This document shows positions 11,394-23,925 of a stretch of DNA of 64,000 bases, piece after piece. The stretch is taken from the NCBI GenBank assembly GCA_009760885.1, contig CM019703.1, positions 15,233,459 through 15,297,458 on the forward strand, given 5' to 3'. Source of the stretch: Achatina immaculata. Taxonomy: Eukaryota; Mollusca; Gastropoda; Stylommatophora; Achatinidae. The number at the start of each line of letters is the position of its first letter. Position 1 is the stretch's first letter. Below the pieces are notes generated by a model. The model ran no database searches and was not told the origin of the DNA. It saw nothing but the letters and a program-made list of their open reading frames with translations. Position numbers and translations under genes: made by a program.

Positions 11394-11783
11394 ATGTTCA
11401 ATGCAAAATTAGAATTCTCTTATTAGAAATCAGGAAAAGGCACTCTTCATCATTACCCTTTATTACTTACTCGATATCTAAATTGTTTGTATTGTTTTAG
11501 AGATTTACAGCTGCAATAAAAATGAACCATCATTTATTTGCGTATTACTTGACAAAGCGTTGTATTTACAGTCAACTTTTACATGAAGTTAAGAGAAATC
11601 TAAATTTAAATCGCAATTTTTGTATCTTCATCCTTGTGCAAAATAACTTTTGCGTTCAACAGGTTAATTCTGATTTAATCGTATCTGGAATGTTAGTATA
11701 GCTATGACATTGTTACATTCGAACAAAGTTATGTAAAGTAATAAATATGAATGTCGAATTATAACTCTATGAGATTTCCCAGA

Positions 11784-11838
<55 letters not shown>

Positions 11839-11869
11839 GAACGTGCGTGTGTGTGTGTGTATATATATG
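11394..11869 (+). other. Remaining part of P450-A intron 2, ending in (AT)n
   Basis: Bases 11394 to about 11785 match intron 2 of copy B (33495-33900), including GCAAAATTAGAATTCT near the start. At CAGATAATTAT the match ends and an (AT)n run of ~50 bp begins (about 11788-11835), followed by a short (GT)n. Beyond it the homologous intron is replaced by unrelated tandem repeats. Confidence 0.7.
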
Positions 11870-13481
11870 TTAGAGCATCACGCTGGAACGCCTTTAGCAA
11901 TTTCAACCAAACTCGGCAAACATATGACTTACAATCTGGACAATGTAGCGTAGGGGATAGATCATCCCTAGAATACCCCTATGACCCCTATGTGTCGTGA
12001 TGACATGTAAAAATAATAGAAAACGAACGATATTGTTGTCGAATCCACAGTTTTCGGGGTCGCTGAGAAGAATAGTGACACATTCCCGATGCCGTTTAAG
12101 TCCAGGTTCAGCTTCTATCGGCATAGGGGGGTCTAAGGGTGGAGGTGGAATGTGGTGACATGTAAAAATAATCGAGAGCCACCGATATTAGTGTCGATTC
12201 CATAGTTTCTGGGGTCGTTAAGATGAATAGTGACATTCCCGATACAGTTTAAGTCCAGGCTCAGCCTGAATCAGTATGGGGTCATAGGGGTGGGGTGGGG
12301 TGGGGTGACATGTATAAATAATCGAAAACAACGGATATTAGGGGTCAAATCCGTAACTTTTCGGTGTCGCTGAGATGTATAGTCACACTCACAAGTTCAG
12401 CTCCCATCGGTATGTGGTTGAGGGTTGGGGTGAGAAATGGAGAAAACTAAAATGTCCAAATAGACCGAGATTTGTTTCGAATCTATAGCTAAACTTGGTG
12501 GTGAAAATTAAGCCCTGGTTTGGTCGAACAGAAGGACCAGAACTCTGTAGAACATTCTAGAAGGTTGTGAAAATGAATATAACATTGTAGAAACTTCTAG
12601 AAGTTTGTGGAACTGAATAGACTTCTGTTGTACCTTCTACAAGCTGTGGAAATGAATAGAACGCTGTAGAACCGTCTAGACGGTTGTGAAAATGAATAGA
12701 ACGTGATACATATAGGACTTATAATCTGGACAGTGTACCGTGGGGGTTAGATCACCTTTAGGATACCCCTATGTTCCTTAAGCGTCGTGGTGACATGTAA
12801 AACTAATCCAAAATGAACGATATTAGTATCGAATCCATAGTTTTCCGGGTCGCTGTGATGAATAATGATATTCCTGGTACCGTTTACGTCCAGGTTCAAC
12901 CCTTGTCGACATGGGGGCCTAGGGGTGGGGGTAGGATGGGAGTGACATGTACAAATAATCGAGAAAGACAGATGTTAGTGTCGAATCCATAGTTTTCGGG
13001 GTCGTTGAGATGAATAGTGACACTCCTAATTCCGTTTAAGTCCAAGTCAGCGCCTAACGTCATGGGGAGCCCTAGGGGTGGGTGGAATAGGGGTAACATA
13101 TACAAATATTCGAAAACTATCAACATTAGTGTCGAATTTATAGTCTTTAGGGTGACAATCCCGATGCCGTGTAAGTCCACGTTCAGCACCCATCGGCATG
13201 GTGTCCTAGGGGTGGGTGGTGGGATGTCGTAACATGCACAAATAATCGAAAACGACCGAGATTAGTGTCCAGTCCATAGTGTTCGGGGTTGCTAAGCTGA
13301 TTGGTGACAGCCCTGATGACAATTAAGCCAACGTTTAGTCGAATAGAAGGAATAGAACTCTGTAGTACCGTCTAGACCTTATAGAACCTTCTAGAAGGTT
13401 GTGGAAATAAATAAAACATTGTAGAACCTTCTAGAAGATTGTGGAACTGAATAGACTTCTGTAGACCATTCTAGAAGGCAG
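11870..13481. repeat. Two-level tandem repeat (about 150 bp within about 790 bp) in the P450-A locus
   Basis: A unit of ~150 bp is repeated with divergence. The anchor GACATGTA-type words fall at 12002, 12157, 12307, 12792, 12943, 13094 (AACATA) and 13231 (AACATG), each followed by AATAATCGA-like and TTTTCGGGGTCG-like words. Shorter blocks rich in TTCTAGAAGGTTGTG separate them (about 12530-12710 and 13345-13481). The whole composite repeats once: ACTTACAATCTGGACA at 11928 and ACTTATAATCTGGACA at 12717, a ~790-bp period. No coding function is apparent. It directly abuts, and has replaced the start of, P450-A exon 3. Confidence 0.75.
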
Positions 13482-14658
13482 GTGGAAGCGAACCCGTCAG
13501 GTGACCAGCCCATTGTTTACTGGCTCTAGAATGAAGATAATTTTGAATCACGTGACAGCTAGTGCCGAGACACTTACCGAACTCGCCAAGCAGAAAACAG
13601 CGAAAGGGGAACTAATCCCTCTAAAACTCTTCGCCGCCAAGTTTGCTACGGAAGTTATTGCTAGAATCGGATTCGGTCTACAGTCGCATGCGATATCTGA
13701 TAATGAAACAGAATTTGCTTACTACGCGAGAAATTTCATTAATTTCAATTCTCCATTTGTGAGATGGTTTAATAAAGTTTACCAATATTTTCCTCCCATT
13801 GAAGGAATATTTAGATTTCTTAACATCAGCATTGATTTCGTTAGTAAAAAAGCAGACAAGTATTTTGTTGATATTTTAAACTCTGCTGTCAAAGAAAGGA
13901 AAAAAGTGAGAAAGAATACAAAGAATAATAGAGTCAAAGACATATTGGATATGCTAATAAATGAGGGCATGGAAAACATTGATCTCAAAGAAAACAATCT
14001 TAAGCCTAAAGGTCTTAGTCATGATGAGATTATAGGAAATTCAACATTGTTAATAGTTGCTGGTGTGGAAACAGTTTCAACAACCTTTCAGTCTATTTTG
14101 TATTGTTTGGCTCTATATCCGGAAATTCAAGAGAAAGTAATTATTGAAATCGACCGCATCTTTCCAGGCGGGATAAAAGTCGAATATGAACAACTTTCTG
14201 AACTAAAATATACGGAACAGGTTATAAACGAATGCCTTCGTTTGTTTCCGCTTCTTTCGACTATCTTAAGAATTGCAGCGGAAACAAAAACATATAACAA
14301 TATAACAATCCCTAAGGGCACATACGTTCAAATTCCTATTGGACAAATAATGAAAGATCCGGAGTATTGGCCAGATCCAGAAAAATTTGATCCTGACAGA
14401 TTTTCTCCAGAAAATAAGGTTGACCGAGATCCTCTAGCTTTTATGCCTTTTGGATATGGTCCTAGAATCTGTTTGGGGATGCGACTAGCCATGATGGAGT
14501 TGAAGATTATCCTTGTGTATCTGCTAAAGGAAGTGAGATTTACATTATCGGAGAGGACTGTGCCAAAACTGGGAGAGAAGCTGAAAATGACATCCTTCGG
14601 CTCTGTACTTCAACGTCCTGTCAACGAGGTACAGTTAGAGCCAATTTTCAGAGACTAA
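13482..14658 (+). CDS. Cytochrome P450 copy A, exon 3 (5'-truncated, catalytic core)
   Basis: The exon encodes 391 residues from the C-helix WKRTRQ to the C-terminus. It carries the I-helix LIVAGVETVSTT, the ExxR motif in INECLRLFP, FDPDRFSPE, and the haem-binding FGYGPRICLG with the axial Cys. Compared with copy B (37841 onward), the first 64 bp are missing and replaced by the tandem repeat. However, an AG at 13480-13481 would join exon 2 to G|TGGAAG in the correct phase, giving a 505-residue protein lacking ~21 residues between the B and C helices. The pyrimidine tract before that AG is weak, so splicing is doubtful. It is otherwise open and very similar to copy B. Confidence 0.75.
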
Positions 14659-16394
14659 ATTCCTCTTCATAAGCAGCTGGTGCATGTTTGCAAGATTTCA
14701 CTTTTTCTTGAGTTGTACTCGTAGCTGAAGTCTTTTAGCGATGTATGACTACCTCTTGATGTATGGATCGAGCTATTTAGCAAGTTCAGTTTCGTCTTAA
14801 TCTCCAACATTTCGTGCCCCTAAGTCTTTTTATTTTAATATTTAATCTTGCTATAGTTCTTTCTCTATTAAAGGGAATGTTTCATACTTCTTATACACAG
14901 ACATCACGAAATCTTTTGCTACTAACATATTATTCAACTAACTATGCTAAACTTTTACTGTAAATACATTTACTGATATATTTACTGATAATATATACAT
15001 GTGATAACATACATTATTTATCAAGTTAAGATTGGGTCTCATTATCATCATTATCACAATCATCATCGTGTTCCATTATTTTCATTCTTTCTTACTCTCC
15101 TATTTGTTCAGGTCTGGCATATATCATTCCAAGGAGACTACATTCTCGTTAACGTCTGTTTATATTCTTCATGCACTACAGGCAATACTGCCTCGTTGTC
15201 TTATCATGTCTCGCCTTACAAACAAAAATTCTTTATTTACTGAGACATTTTTCATCAAACAAGATATGGTAGGCCGACTACAGCGATTACACAGTAAGAA
15301 TTCTGTCACGACACACTGGTTTATTATCTATACGGCCATTCAGACTAACCATCTTCTATTTAACTTTCGTTATTTATAACATAAATGAACTTCTGTTTAT
15401 GCATTTTTATAACCAGTTTTTGTCTTGTCATCCTCCAGTAGTCTACGTGTATATTTTCTGTAATAAAATACAAGCTAAAATAACATAGCAATAAAATAAG
15501 CATCAATATTTGTGTCTTAGAAATAAAACTATAATATTCATTAATACAAAAGTTGCTTTTTATTTATCTTCAAATTTATGCATTTTTATTGGAATATGTT
15601 CGTCAAAAGCTATTCTGTTGTATTATTAATAAACTATTTCTACAAATAAATGAATAAATACACTTAAAAGAATACATTTGAAGAGAAGAATTCGTGTATA
15701 CGACTAGCTGATTAGAATTTATATTTTCTCTTCATTTCTGCCTCTTTCTTCTGTATGTTTTTGTTCGATCAAGTCATAAACGGAAGCGTTACAACTGTGG
15801 ACTCGTTTATTAATAAGGCTGCTTGTACATGTGCTTTCAAAATTCATAACATTCAGAAGTCGTGTAAGTCATAGAAGTATCTTTCAGTTTAGTTTATGTT
15901 TCAGTGTGCATTCACTTGCGAGTCCTGTTACGAAATATGAAACATGTAAATATGTTTCAGTAAGGACCTTTACAACGCTGGCATGTATGTTATATATTGT
16001 ATATATATATGTATGTATGTATTTATGTATGTGTGTGTGTGTGTGTGAGTGAGTGAGTGATATTCGGATCTGCAACAATATATCTGTTGGACGATGACAT
16101 ATTTCATCTATAATAAATGACATGATCTGATTAATAAACCGAAATTATAAGAACAGAATATCAGAACACAAATCTTCAAGTTTTCTACTAATAAAGAGAC
16201 ACTTCCAATCTTCGACTCCGGAGTTAAATGGATCAGTCGCTTGTTCATAAATTTATTTGGTGATCTTTTCTGACATGTCACATTTATACATTTCTTAAAG
16301 TTTTTCAGTAAATCTTCGGATATATTTTTTAATTTACTTGTGATTTGCAGGAGCTGAGATCCTTCAGAAATCCTATGACACGAAAGACCCCGGT
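14659..16394 (+). other. 3' UTR and flank of P450 copy A
   Basis: A possible polyadenylation signal ATTAAA lies at 14867-14872. Much of 14715 to ~16000 recurs, with indels, at 26280-27080 after pseudogene C, and the first ~200 bp also after copy B (39081-39300), so this is duplicated flank rather than a separate gene. It ends in TATG/GT microsatellites (about 16000-16060). The short frames here are AT-rich and not conserved. Confidence 0.6.
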
Positions 16395-17000
16395 TTCTAT
16401 AATAACAATAAAAAACATAGCAACCATCTGTTCAGTGCCATGACCACAGGCGTTGACGGCCATGCTTTTCCACAGTTCTCTACTCCAGGTATTAATTATG
16501 AGCTGGAATGTTGTTTTTTTTCGTCATGCCACTTCAACAGTCCATCAATCATCTTCTCTCTTTTTCTACCTCCGTCTACTTTGCTCTCTATCATCCTTGC
16601 TGTAATCAAATATTCTAATCCACTTGCTCTTGTGACGTGCCCTTGGAATTTGGATTGTCTCTTCCTGAATTTTATTATTGCTTGTCTCACTTCTTCTACC
16701 TCTTTCAGAACTTCTTCTTTTCATCTCTTCGCTGTCCATGGTATCTTTAGCATTCTTCTAAAGAACCACATTTCCACGGCCTCTAGTCTACGCTGTACTT
16801 CTCTGCTGAGTGTCCTTAAAACAGGATTGGTTCAATATAACACTGGACCGCCCGTATCCTCACTTTCAATGTTAGTGATTGGTTACATAAAATATGTTTG
16901 GTATTTGAACTTGTCTACTTGCTTCACTGTTGTGTTATTGATTGTTATTATACAAATCGAAATCACTGTACTCTTGAAATGACCATGGATTCCGATATTT
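16395..17000 (-). pseudogene. RTE-A C-terminal fragment
   Basis: Read on the minus strand, this contains EAVEMWFFRRMLKIPWTAK, RQSKFQGHVTRA, GGRKREKMIDGLL and, at the end, WKSMAVNACGHGT. The last part parallels [13 protein letters not shown] at the end of the RTE-A element. Frames are broken and the catalytic RT region is absent. The 5' end on this strand fades near 17000. Confidence 0.7.
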
Positions 17001-17173
17001 TTTTAAACTGTTGTCTACATACTTCACCTCTAATCACTTCAGACAGCTCTTAGTTCATGCAGTGATTTAGCCCACCTTTATATGCCCAGCATTCGAAAAA
17101 TAGTAGACAATGCGTTTTAGATGTGAGAAAAAGAAAAATGACAAGAGAACTAATTAGGATTCGAAACCGCGGA

Positions 17174-17182
17174 TGGATATAT

Positions 17183-17235
<53 letters not shown>
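17174..17235. repeat. (TA)n microsatellite
   Basis: About 60 bp of almost pure TA dinucleotides with one phase break. Confidence 0.95.
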
Positions 17236-17238
<3 letters not shown>

Positions 17239-17239
17239 T

Positions 17240-17500
17240 GCCATCAAGGACAATACCATCTCCTCATTCGTGTTTCTGTTCATCTGAATATATGATTGTG
17301 TAATCGTCATACCTTATTTTTCCTGCTCCTGTCCACCGCGTTTCACTCATCCCAAATATGTTGATGTTCATTCTTACTATTTCTTTTTTAATATTCTCTA
17401 GTGTGCCTGCTTGGTATAAAGATCTCACATTCCATGTTGCTATCCTGCTGTTATTTATTTTGCTTTCAGTCGCTTGCTGACGGTCTGGTCACATCTGCAG
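17240..17500 (-). pseudogene. RTE-A endonuclease N-terminus (inverted 5' piece)
   Basis: The minus strand reads NNSRIATWNVRSLYQAGTLE, then INIFGMSETRWTGAGKI and YDDYTIIYS, the first part of the RTE-A-type endonuclease. It lies immediately upstream of, and opposite in direction to, an RT fragment of the same family at 17510-18212. The broken end abuts the (TA)n tract. Confidence 0.75.
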
Positions 17501-17509
17501 CCTATGATA

Positions 17510-18212
17510 TAATATAGTAGGAAAATTGTAGAGCATAAAAAAAGAAGTAAGACAAGGATGTGTGCTGTGCCCAGATCTGTTTTCTCTCTGCGGTGAGAAT
17601 ATTATGAGAACCATTAGCCACAAGCCTAAAATAAAAGTTGGAAGACATAACATCAATAACTTGAGATACGCTGACGACACAGTCCTGATAGCAGACAATG
17701 AAGATCCACACGAGCTGCTAGATGTAGTAGTAGCAGAAGGTGAATATAAAGTACCGTCACTGAACAGTAAGAAAACAAACGATGCTCGTGTCCAGAAAGA
17801 AATCTACCAGAATGCAAAATAAAAACCAGAAGAATACCATTAAAACAAGTGCACTAATTCAGGTTACCAAAAATGTTAAGAATATCATGGGCAACCAAAA
17901 TAGCAAATAAAGAATGCCTAGAGAAAGTCAGTGAGAAACGAAACCAAATAAACACACAACGGGAGAGACAGTCTAGGTTTATTGGTCATATAATTTATGA
18001 GAAGAGGAGGGATAGAAAATATCGTGAGAACAGGGAAAACTGGAGGCAGAAAAGAGACAAGTAGACCAAGAGAGAAAATCTTAGATGGCTTAACAAAATG
18101 ACATGGGAGAGGCACATCAACAGAACCAGTGAATAACATGAAAGAGTATAAGCTGTGCAGAGACATAGTCGTTGCTGCCTCTACGCATGGCACATGATGA
18201 TAATGATAATGA
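17510..18212 (+). pseudogene. RTE-A reverse transcriptase fragment with 3' tail
   Basis: The + strand shows [36 protein letters not shown] (the catalytic YADD), an internal deletion, then LRISWATKIANKECL and RQSRFIGHIIYEKR. It ends with a HGT-type terminus and a (GATGATAAT)-like tail at about 18193-18212. This matches the 3' half of RTE-A. Stops and deletions make it non-functional. With the inverted piece at 17240-17500 it may represent one twin-primed insertion. Confidence 0.75.
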
Positions 18213-18590
18213 TGCTCTATATATGTGTGTGTAAATATATATGTATGTATGTATGTAAATATATATATGTTATATATATATGATAAGTTTGACCAAATGA
18301 TTAAAGTGAAATATTTCGTGAACAGTTATGTAATATCAGAATATCATAGAAGTTTTCTGAGATACTGAATATTGCCTTAGAATATTCAAAACGTTGAAAT
18401 TCGGAAATGATGAAACCCTCGTTATTTATTAAAGTGAATTAATAAACCGACTTGACTGGTCAAATGTTCCCAAAATCAGAAACGTGCATTAGCTGTCCTC
18501 TCTAAGTTTATAAAATGATATTCTATGTCGTAATTATTTAAACAACACCCGCCGTGAATCAAACTCGCCAGTCATCATCAGATGTCAGAT
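18213..18590. other. AT-rich DNA with (TATG)n, no gene seen
   Basis: Short TATG/TATA tracts (about 18215-18285), then unique AT-rich sequence. Nothing else is supported. Confidence 0.4.
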
Positions 18591-19612
18591 GATAAAAGAA
18601 AGATAACAGAGATGTTGAAAACAGAAGAAACAGAAACACCAAAGCAACTCTGCCGGATACTACAACAAATTTGGGATCTAGAAAAAGCTCCAGAGGAGTG
18701 AAAACTGGCCTTATAGTAAAACTACAAAAGAAGGATGACCTCAGAGATCGCGGGAACTGGAGAGGCACTCACCAGTAAAGTATTTTGCAGAATAATCATC
18801 AACAGAAATGTACCACCACTTGAGGGAAAACTTCAGAAAGAACAGGCAGGATTTAGGAAAGGAAGATCATGCATGGACCACATATTTGTACTTAGACAGA
18901 TATTAGAACAGGCAAATGAGTGGCATAGCACAACATATGCAATGTTTATAGATTTTGAGAAAGCCTTTGACAGTGTCAACAGAGATGCACTGTGGAAAAT
19001 CCTAAGATCGCATGGCCTCCCCCATAAGATAGTGAATGTAATCAAACCCCTATACGAGGGTTTTCAGTGCAAAGTGATCTGTGGAGAACATACCTCCAGC
19101 AGCTTTAGGGTACAAACAGGAGTGAAGCAAAGATGTTTACTATCACCAACATTATTTATCATGGCAGTAGACTGGTTAATGAAGGAGGCAACATCAGACA
19201 AACGCAGAGGATTACAATGGACCCTTGACACAGTGCTGGAGGACCTTGACTTTGCAGACGAAATTTGTCTACTATCAAGCAGCCACAAAGAAATGCAAGA
19301 TAAAATAAACAAGCTAACTCAGAATGCAAACAACATAGGACTAAAGATCAACGTAGGAAAGACAAAGTTAATGAAGCAAAATGTAAACAACAGAAATGTA
19401 CTCAGAGTAGATAGCAAGTTAGTGGAGGAGGTCAACGAATTTGTATACCTTGGCAGTAGAATAGTAGAAAATGGAGACAGCACAGAAGACATCAACAGCA
19501 GACTTACTAGAGCAAACCAAACTTTTGCAGCGCTGCAGACTATATGGAAATCTAAAAAACTAAGCATGAATACGAAAATCAGGATATTTAAGAGTAATGT
19601 TCTAAGTGTACT
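18591..19612 (+). pseudogene. LINE-X reverse transcriptase, N-terminal part
   Basis: An early segment (TEMLKTEETETPKQLC, then a stop) precedes the RT: KKDDLRDRGNWRG, SKVFCRIIINR, EQAGFRKGRSCMDHIFVLRQ, FIDFEKAFDSVNRDALW (first catalytic Asp), GVKQRCLLSPTLF and LDFADEICLLSS. In the last motif the second Asp of FADD is replaced by Glu, and QG is QR in the preceding motif. Both changes predict a dead enzyme. The frame runs from 18735 until the LTR insertion breaks it at 19612. Confidence 0.8.
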
Positions 19613-20450
19613 TGTAATAGTATTCAAAGGGACCACTGGAATAGTATTGGCGCCAACTAAAATGGTTTTCTTTGGGGTTGATTAAATCTTCTTGTTGAGT
19701 ACAGTTTCAACTTATAAATTTCTTCTTGTTGTTGGTGTTCTAAAACCACCTAATTTTCTATGTTACACACGGAGAAAATACAACAAGACACCCAGGCTTC
19801 CAACTCCACAGAATAGTACAGATACAACAACTTAACATAACTTGGCAGTCTTCCACCCAAAACAAACCGGTCAACAATGAGAATTCCAACAAAGCCAAAT
19901 GGTGTAGTTATATCTTCAGACAACACACATTTATTTGATGGACAAAATGAGGGGTGAAATTATGAGGATGGAACGTAGCCATCAGGCTGAACAGAATTCA
20001 CAATGACAATGCCCGGCGTGAGCAAACTCTACGCCATATGGGCGAAAACCTTACAAATGTCCTTATACAAATAAAACCATACTTACAACGTTCCACCAAA
20101 AACCTCAGCCATCACAAGAAAACCTAATTCTTAACTACATAAAACCTACCTCTAACAAAAAGAAACTCTTCCTAAACGAGATTCCATCTACATCAAAACT
20201 AGTAAGGTTCATCCTACAACACAAACAAGTAAGGCTCCCGCTACAACAAACAAGTAAGGCTTTTTTTTAGACTAATCGTGAGTGGTATTTATACTATCCC
20301 TACCCACTCAGTTTACTCCATGCTACACGCTTTTCCCAAGACCCCCGTTCAATGGTCTCAGCCAACCTTCCTTTCAAACAAGGGTACTCACTCTATTAAT
20401 TATTTCCTAAATACCAGTCCTGTTTATAACCCCTAGCCTATACTGATATA
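19613..20450 (-). repeat. LTR (3' LTR in element orientation)
   Basis: On the + strand it begins TGTAATAGTATT and ends ATACTGATATA, matching 23072-23925 nearly base for base. It contains a palindromic TTGGCGCCAA near its start. AATAAA is present on the minus strand within ATTTATTTGATGG (about 19925). Relative to its partner it lacks ~14 bp after TAATAGTATT. Confidence 0.85.
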
Positions 20451-23071
20451 ATATTCCCCCCTCCCAAAAAGTAGAGTTTTGCCTGTCAAAACTCTCACAA
20501 AAAAAAACCAATCTACTACTCTAAATTATAATATAACTCCAGGCTAATACAAAGATAATAATCGACTTTCAGCATAGATCTTTATACTCTGACTATACCC
20601 ATAAACTGTTCCTGTGACATTCGGCTATACCCAGCCCATGTCCACTTCATATACAATCATCTATTTCTATTATGTGTGATTCCTCATTACACATACATAG
20701 AATAGGTAAACTCTGGTACTCCAAATAATCTGCTATTACCGACAAATGCAGCTATATGCTGTACATACGCAGAATAGGTTCATCTGGGTTACAAATATCA
20801 GTCATCCATTCTAAAACATATGTAAATATCCATTAAACATATGCAGAATAGGCAAAACTTTGAGTATCATATGTAATCATCCATTCTAAAACATATGTAA
20901 ATATCCATTAAACATATGCAGAACAGGCAAAACTTTGGTATTATATCTAATCGTCCATTCTAAATCATATGTAATTATCCATTAACATATGTAGAACAGG
21001 CAAAACTTTGGTATTAGGCTAATCCGCCTTTTATTTATCCCCCAAGGGACTGTGCCACGTACCACCTGTACGCGCAACAAAACAATGTAATATCTAGGTC
21101 CTTAAAAAAAAAGACCCCCTCTGGTAATTTCTACCTTGAGCTCGGTCACATGGAAGCTCCATGTTCCGGGCTAGGTACCCAATCAGAGAATGACACCTGT
21201 TTGTGCAATCTCCTCATAACATCACATCCAAGGTAATACTGTCACATCCGAGGCAATAATGTCACATCAAAGATAAATAACCAATTTGAACATGGTATAT
21301 GCCATAACAATTGGCTATTGATAAGTCATCATCACTAATGTCCCCTAATTCAAAGCTACCTAATTTATCATCCATCATAACTAACTACTAATAAGTCCAT
21401 TATACAAAAAATAAACTTAAAAAAGCATTCACTAATTGCTGCACAAGAGCTACACAATCTAAAAAAAAATAAAACTGCTTAAGAGAATCTCCAACTGCAG
21501 CCTTAATCTCCCAGGGATTTCCCAGATGTAGTAAAAGTACTTCAAGGGCTTCTAGTACACTTCCAATGCACTGCATGACAAAGCCTAACCTCTTCCATAG
21601 TGACATGACTCTTTCTGGAAAAACTCAGACATGTAACCAATATCTATAACAAAACAAAACAAAAAACAATACTAGCAATATCCAATCCACTCAAAATAAT
21701 CCAACCATACTTGCACCTAATGCAGTCAGAATAATTGCTGTACTTTTTAATTAAGTTACAACAGCAAATGGCAATCTTCCAGAAAAGTTTTAACTAAGAA
21801 TCCTCAGTTTTCTAGCACCTATCAGAGCAAAAGAAACTCAAATTAATGACACATACACTAATGTCAAATATCAATATCATCCTTGCTAATGCAAAATCAC
21901 AAACAAAATGTTAAACTAAATACTGATTAATCCCTATCCAGAAAAATTCCACAGCAGTACAAAATATTTGTCCATAATGTATAAACACAGTAATGTTCCT
22001 GAAATTTATAGATAATCTATCCAGAAGAAGCATATCTGGCAACTTCAAATCAACAGAATGTTCATTTCCAAAAACAAATTGTTTCACAGTTGAAAATAGT
22101 CCAAAAAGTTACTATATCTCCCGTACTAATGTCTGGCGACTGGATAAATCGGAACTATTCAATTGTCAAGCAACTTCCAAAGAGAATGACAGTAATAAAT
22201 GCAATATTCACTACTTGGACTATAGTTAGTAATGTTCAGTTTATACGATCTGGCTTGACTTCTTGCTGAAATTTCAGAGGTCACAGTTAAGTTACAAATT
22301 GTTACCTGTCCCTTCCTATATAGTGTACCAACGAAATGTACCGTAACAAACTGCATTGGTTCCTGGCAGGACACTGGTTCAGGATCAACTTCACTGGACT
22401 GGATACAAGCCACTGGTATGGCTTCATTCACTGTGCTGTCTAGGGCCCAGGAGCTAGAGGTGCCTCCAAGATTCTGAGCAAGCTGGACATCGTCGCCGCC
22501 TTGAGTAGACGCCACAAAGACTCGTCAACACGCCCCTGACGCCAATTCAAATGAAGAAAAAGGACGCCAATGCAACTCAACTCCGTCCCTAATCCAGACT
22601 CCTTTTCTTCTCCGGCAGAAGATGTCGGGAAGCCAATGCTGACAGAACTACCAACCGAACTTCGAACGCTAGCTAGCTAACCGAACTCCAATCTTGACTC
22701 CCTAACTAACTACAGACCTATCAACTCCTAATCTATCTGCAGGCAACTTCCGAAACTTAAGCTAGCTATTCCTACTCTAGCAACACATTCCCTAATGACC
22801 AAAACACTAGTCTGCGCATGTCACAGAATTACCATATGAGAAACAAAAACGAGGCTAAGAAAGTAAACAGGTCATCGATCGATAATCGTAGTCTAGGGCA
22901 TGGCAACAATAGAAAAACTCTATGTGTACTACACCACTGCAGACAAGAAACGGAGACCTGCCACGTCTTAACAGTTAACAATATAGACCGTGAATGAAAC
23001 CAGAGGCCCACGAGCAACAGCTAAAACAAAGTGTTGCTGACCGTGAAAGAAAGGGCTGGTCACGGCATCAC
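20451..23071 (-). other. Internal region of the LTR element, without recognisable pol
   Basis: The region is AT-rich. Near 20690-21010 it has a ~65-75-bp imperfect tandem repeat carrying AACATATGTAAATATCCATT and AGGCAAAACTTTG. The longest frame in element orientation (22159-22515, 118 codons, minus strand) has no family I recognise. A 68-codon minus frame at 21400-21606 is hydrophobic at its end. Neither is enough to call a gene, so the element looks like a LARD-type derivative. Confidence 0.5.
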
Positions 23072-23925
23072 TGTAATAGTATTTACTATTTCTCTATTCA
23101 AAGGGACCACTGGAATAGTATTGGCGCCAACTAAAATGGTTTTCTTTGTGGTTGATTAAATCTTCTTGTGGAGTACAGTTTCAACTTATAAATTTCTTCT
23201 TGTTGTTGGTGTTCTAAAACCACCTAATTTTCTATGTTACACACGGAGAAAATACAACAAGACACCCAGCCTTCCGACTCCACAGAATAGTACAGATACA
23301 ACAACTTAACATAACTTGGCAGTCTTCCAACCAAAACAAACCGGTCAACAATGAGAATTCCAACAAAGTCAAATGGTGTAGTTATATCTTCAGACAACAC
23401 ACATTTATTTGATGGACAAAATGAGAGGTGAAATTATGAGGATGGAAACGTAGCCATCAGGCTGAACAGAAATTACAATGACAATGCCCGGCGTGAGAGA
23501 ACTCTACGCCATATGGGCGAAAACCTTACAAATGTACTTATACAAATAAAACCATACTTACTACGTTCCACCAAAAACCTCAGCCATCACAAGAAAACCT
23601 AATTTTCAACTACATAAAACCTACCACTAACAAAAAGAAACTCTTCCTAAACGAGATTCCATCTACATCAAAACTAGTAAGGTTCATCCTACAACACAAA
23701 CAAGTAAGGCTCCCGCTACAACAAACAAGTAAGGCTTTTTTTTAGACTAATCGTGAGTGGTATTTATACTATCCCTACCCACTCAGTTTACTCCATGCTG
23801 CACGCTTTTCCCAAGACCCCCGTTCACTGGTCTCAGCCAACCTACCTTTCAAACAGGGGTACTCACTCTATTAATTATTTCCTAAATACCAATCCTGTTT
23901 ATAACCCTTAGCCTATACTGCTATA
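23072..23925 (-). repeat. LTR (5' LTR in element orientation)
   Basis: Begins TGTAATAGTATT and ends ATACTGCTATA on the + strand. It has a ~14-bp TACTATTTCTCTAT stretch near 23082 that is missing from the other LTR. The end is followed directly by TACT and the resumed LINE-X reading frame. Confidence 0.85.

Larger units (their letters stand above)
19613..23925 (-). mobile_element. Non-autonomous LTR retrotransposon inserted in LINE-X
   Basis: Two ~840-854-bp direct repeats flank a 2.6-kb internal region, and the whole is flanked by a 4-bp duplication (TACT, 19609-19612 and 23926-23929). The repeats are nearly identical, implying a fairly young insertion. A polypurine tract (GGGAGGGGGGAA read on the minus strand, about 20453-20465) lies directly next to the left repeat, so the element is oriented on the minus strand. 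No gag, protease, integrase or RT is visible inside. I could not identify a convincing tRNA primer site. Confidence 0.8.

Noticed and set aside
22159..22515. 118-codon minus frame in the LTR element as a gag-like gene
   Set aside because: No zinc knuckle or capsid motif seen; kept only as an unidentified frame inside the element.
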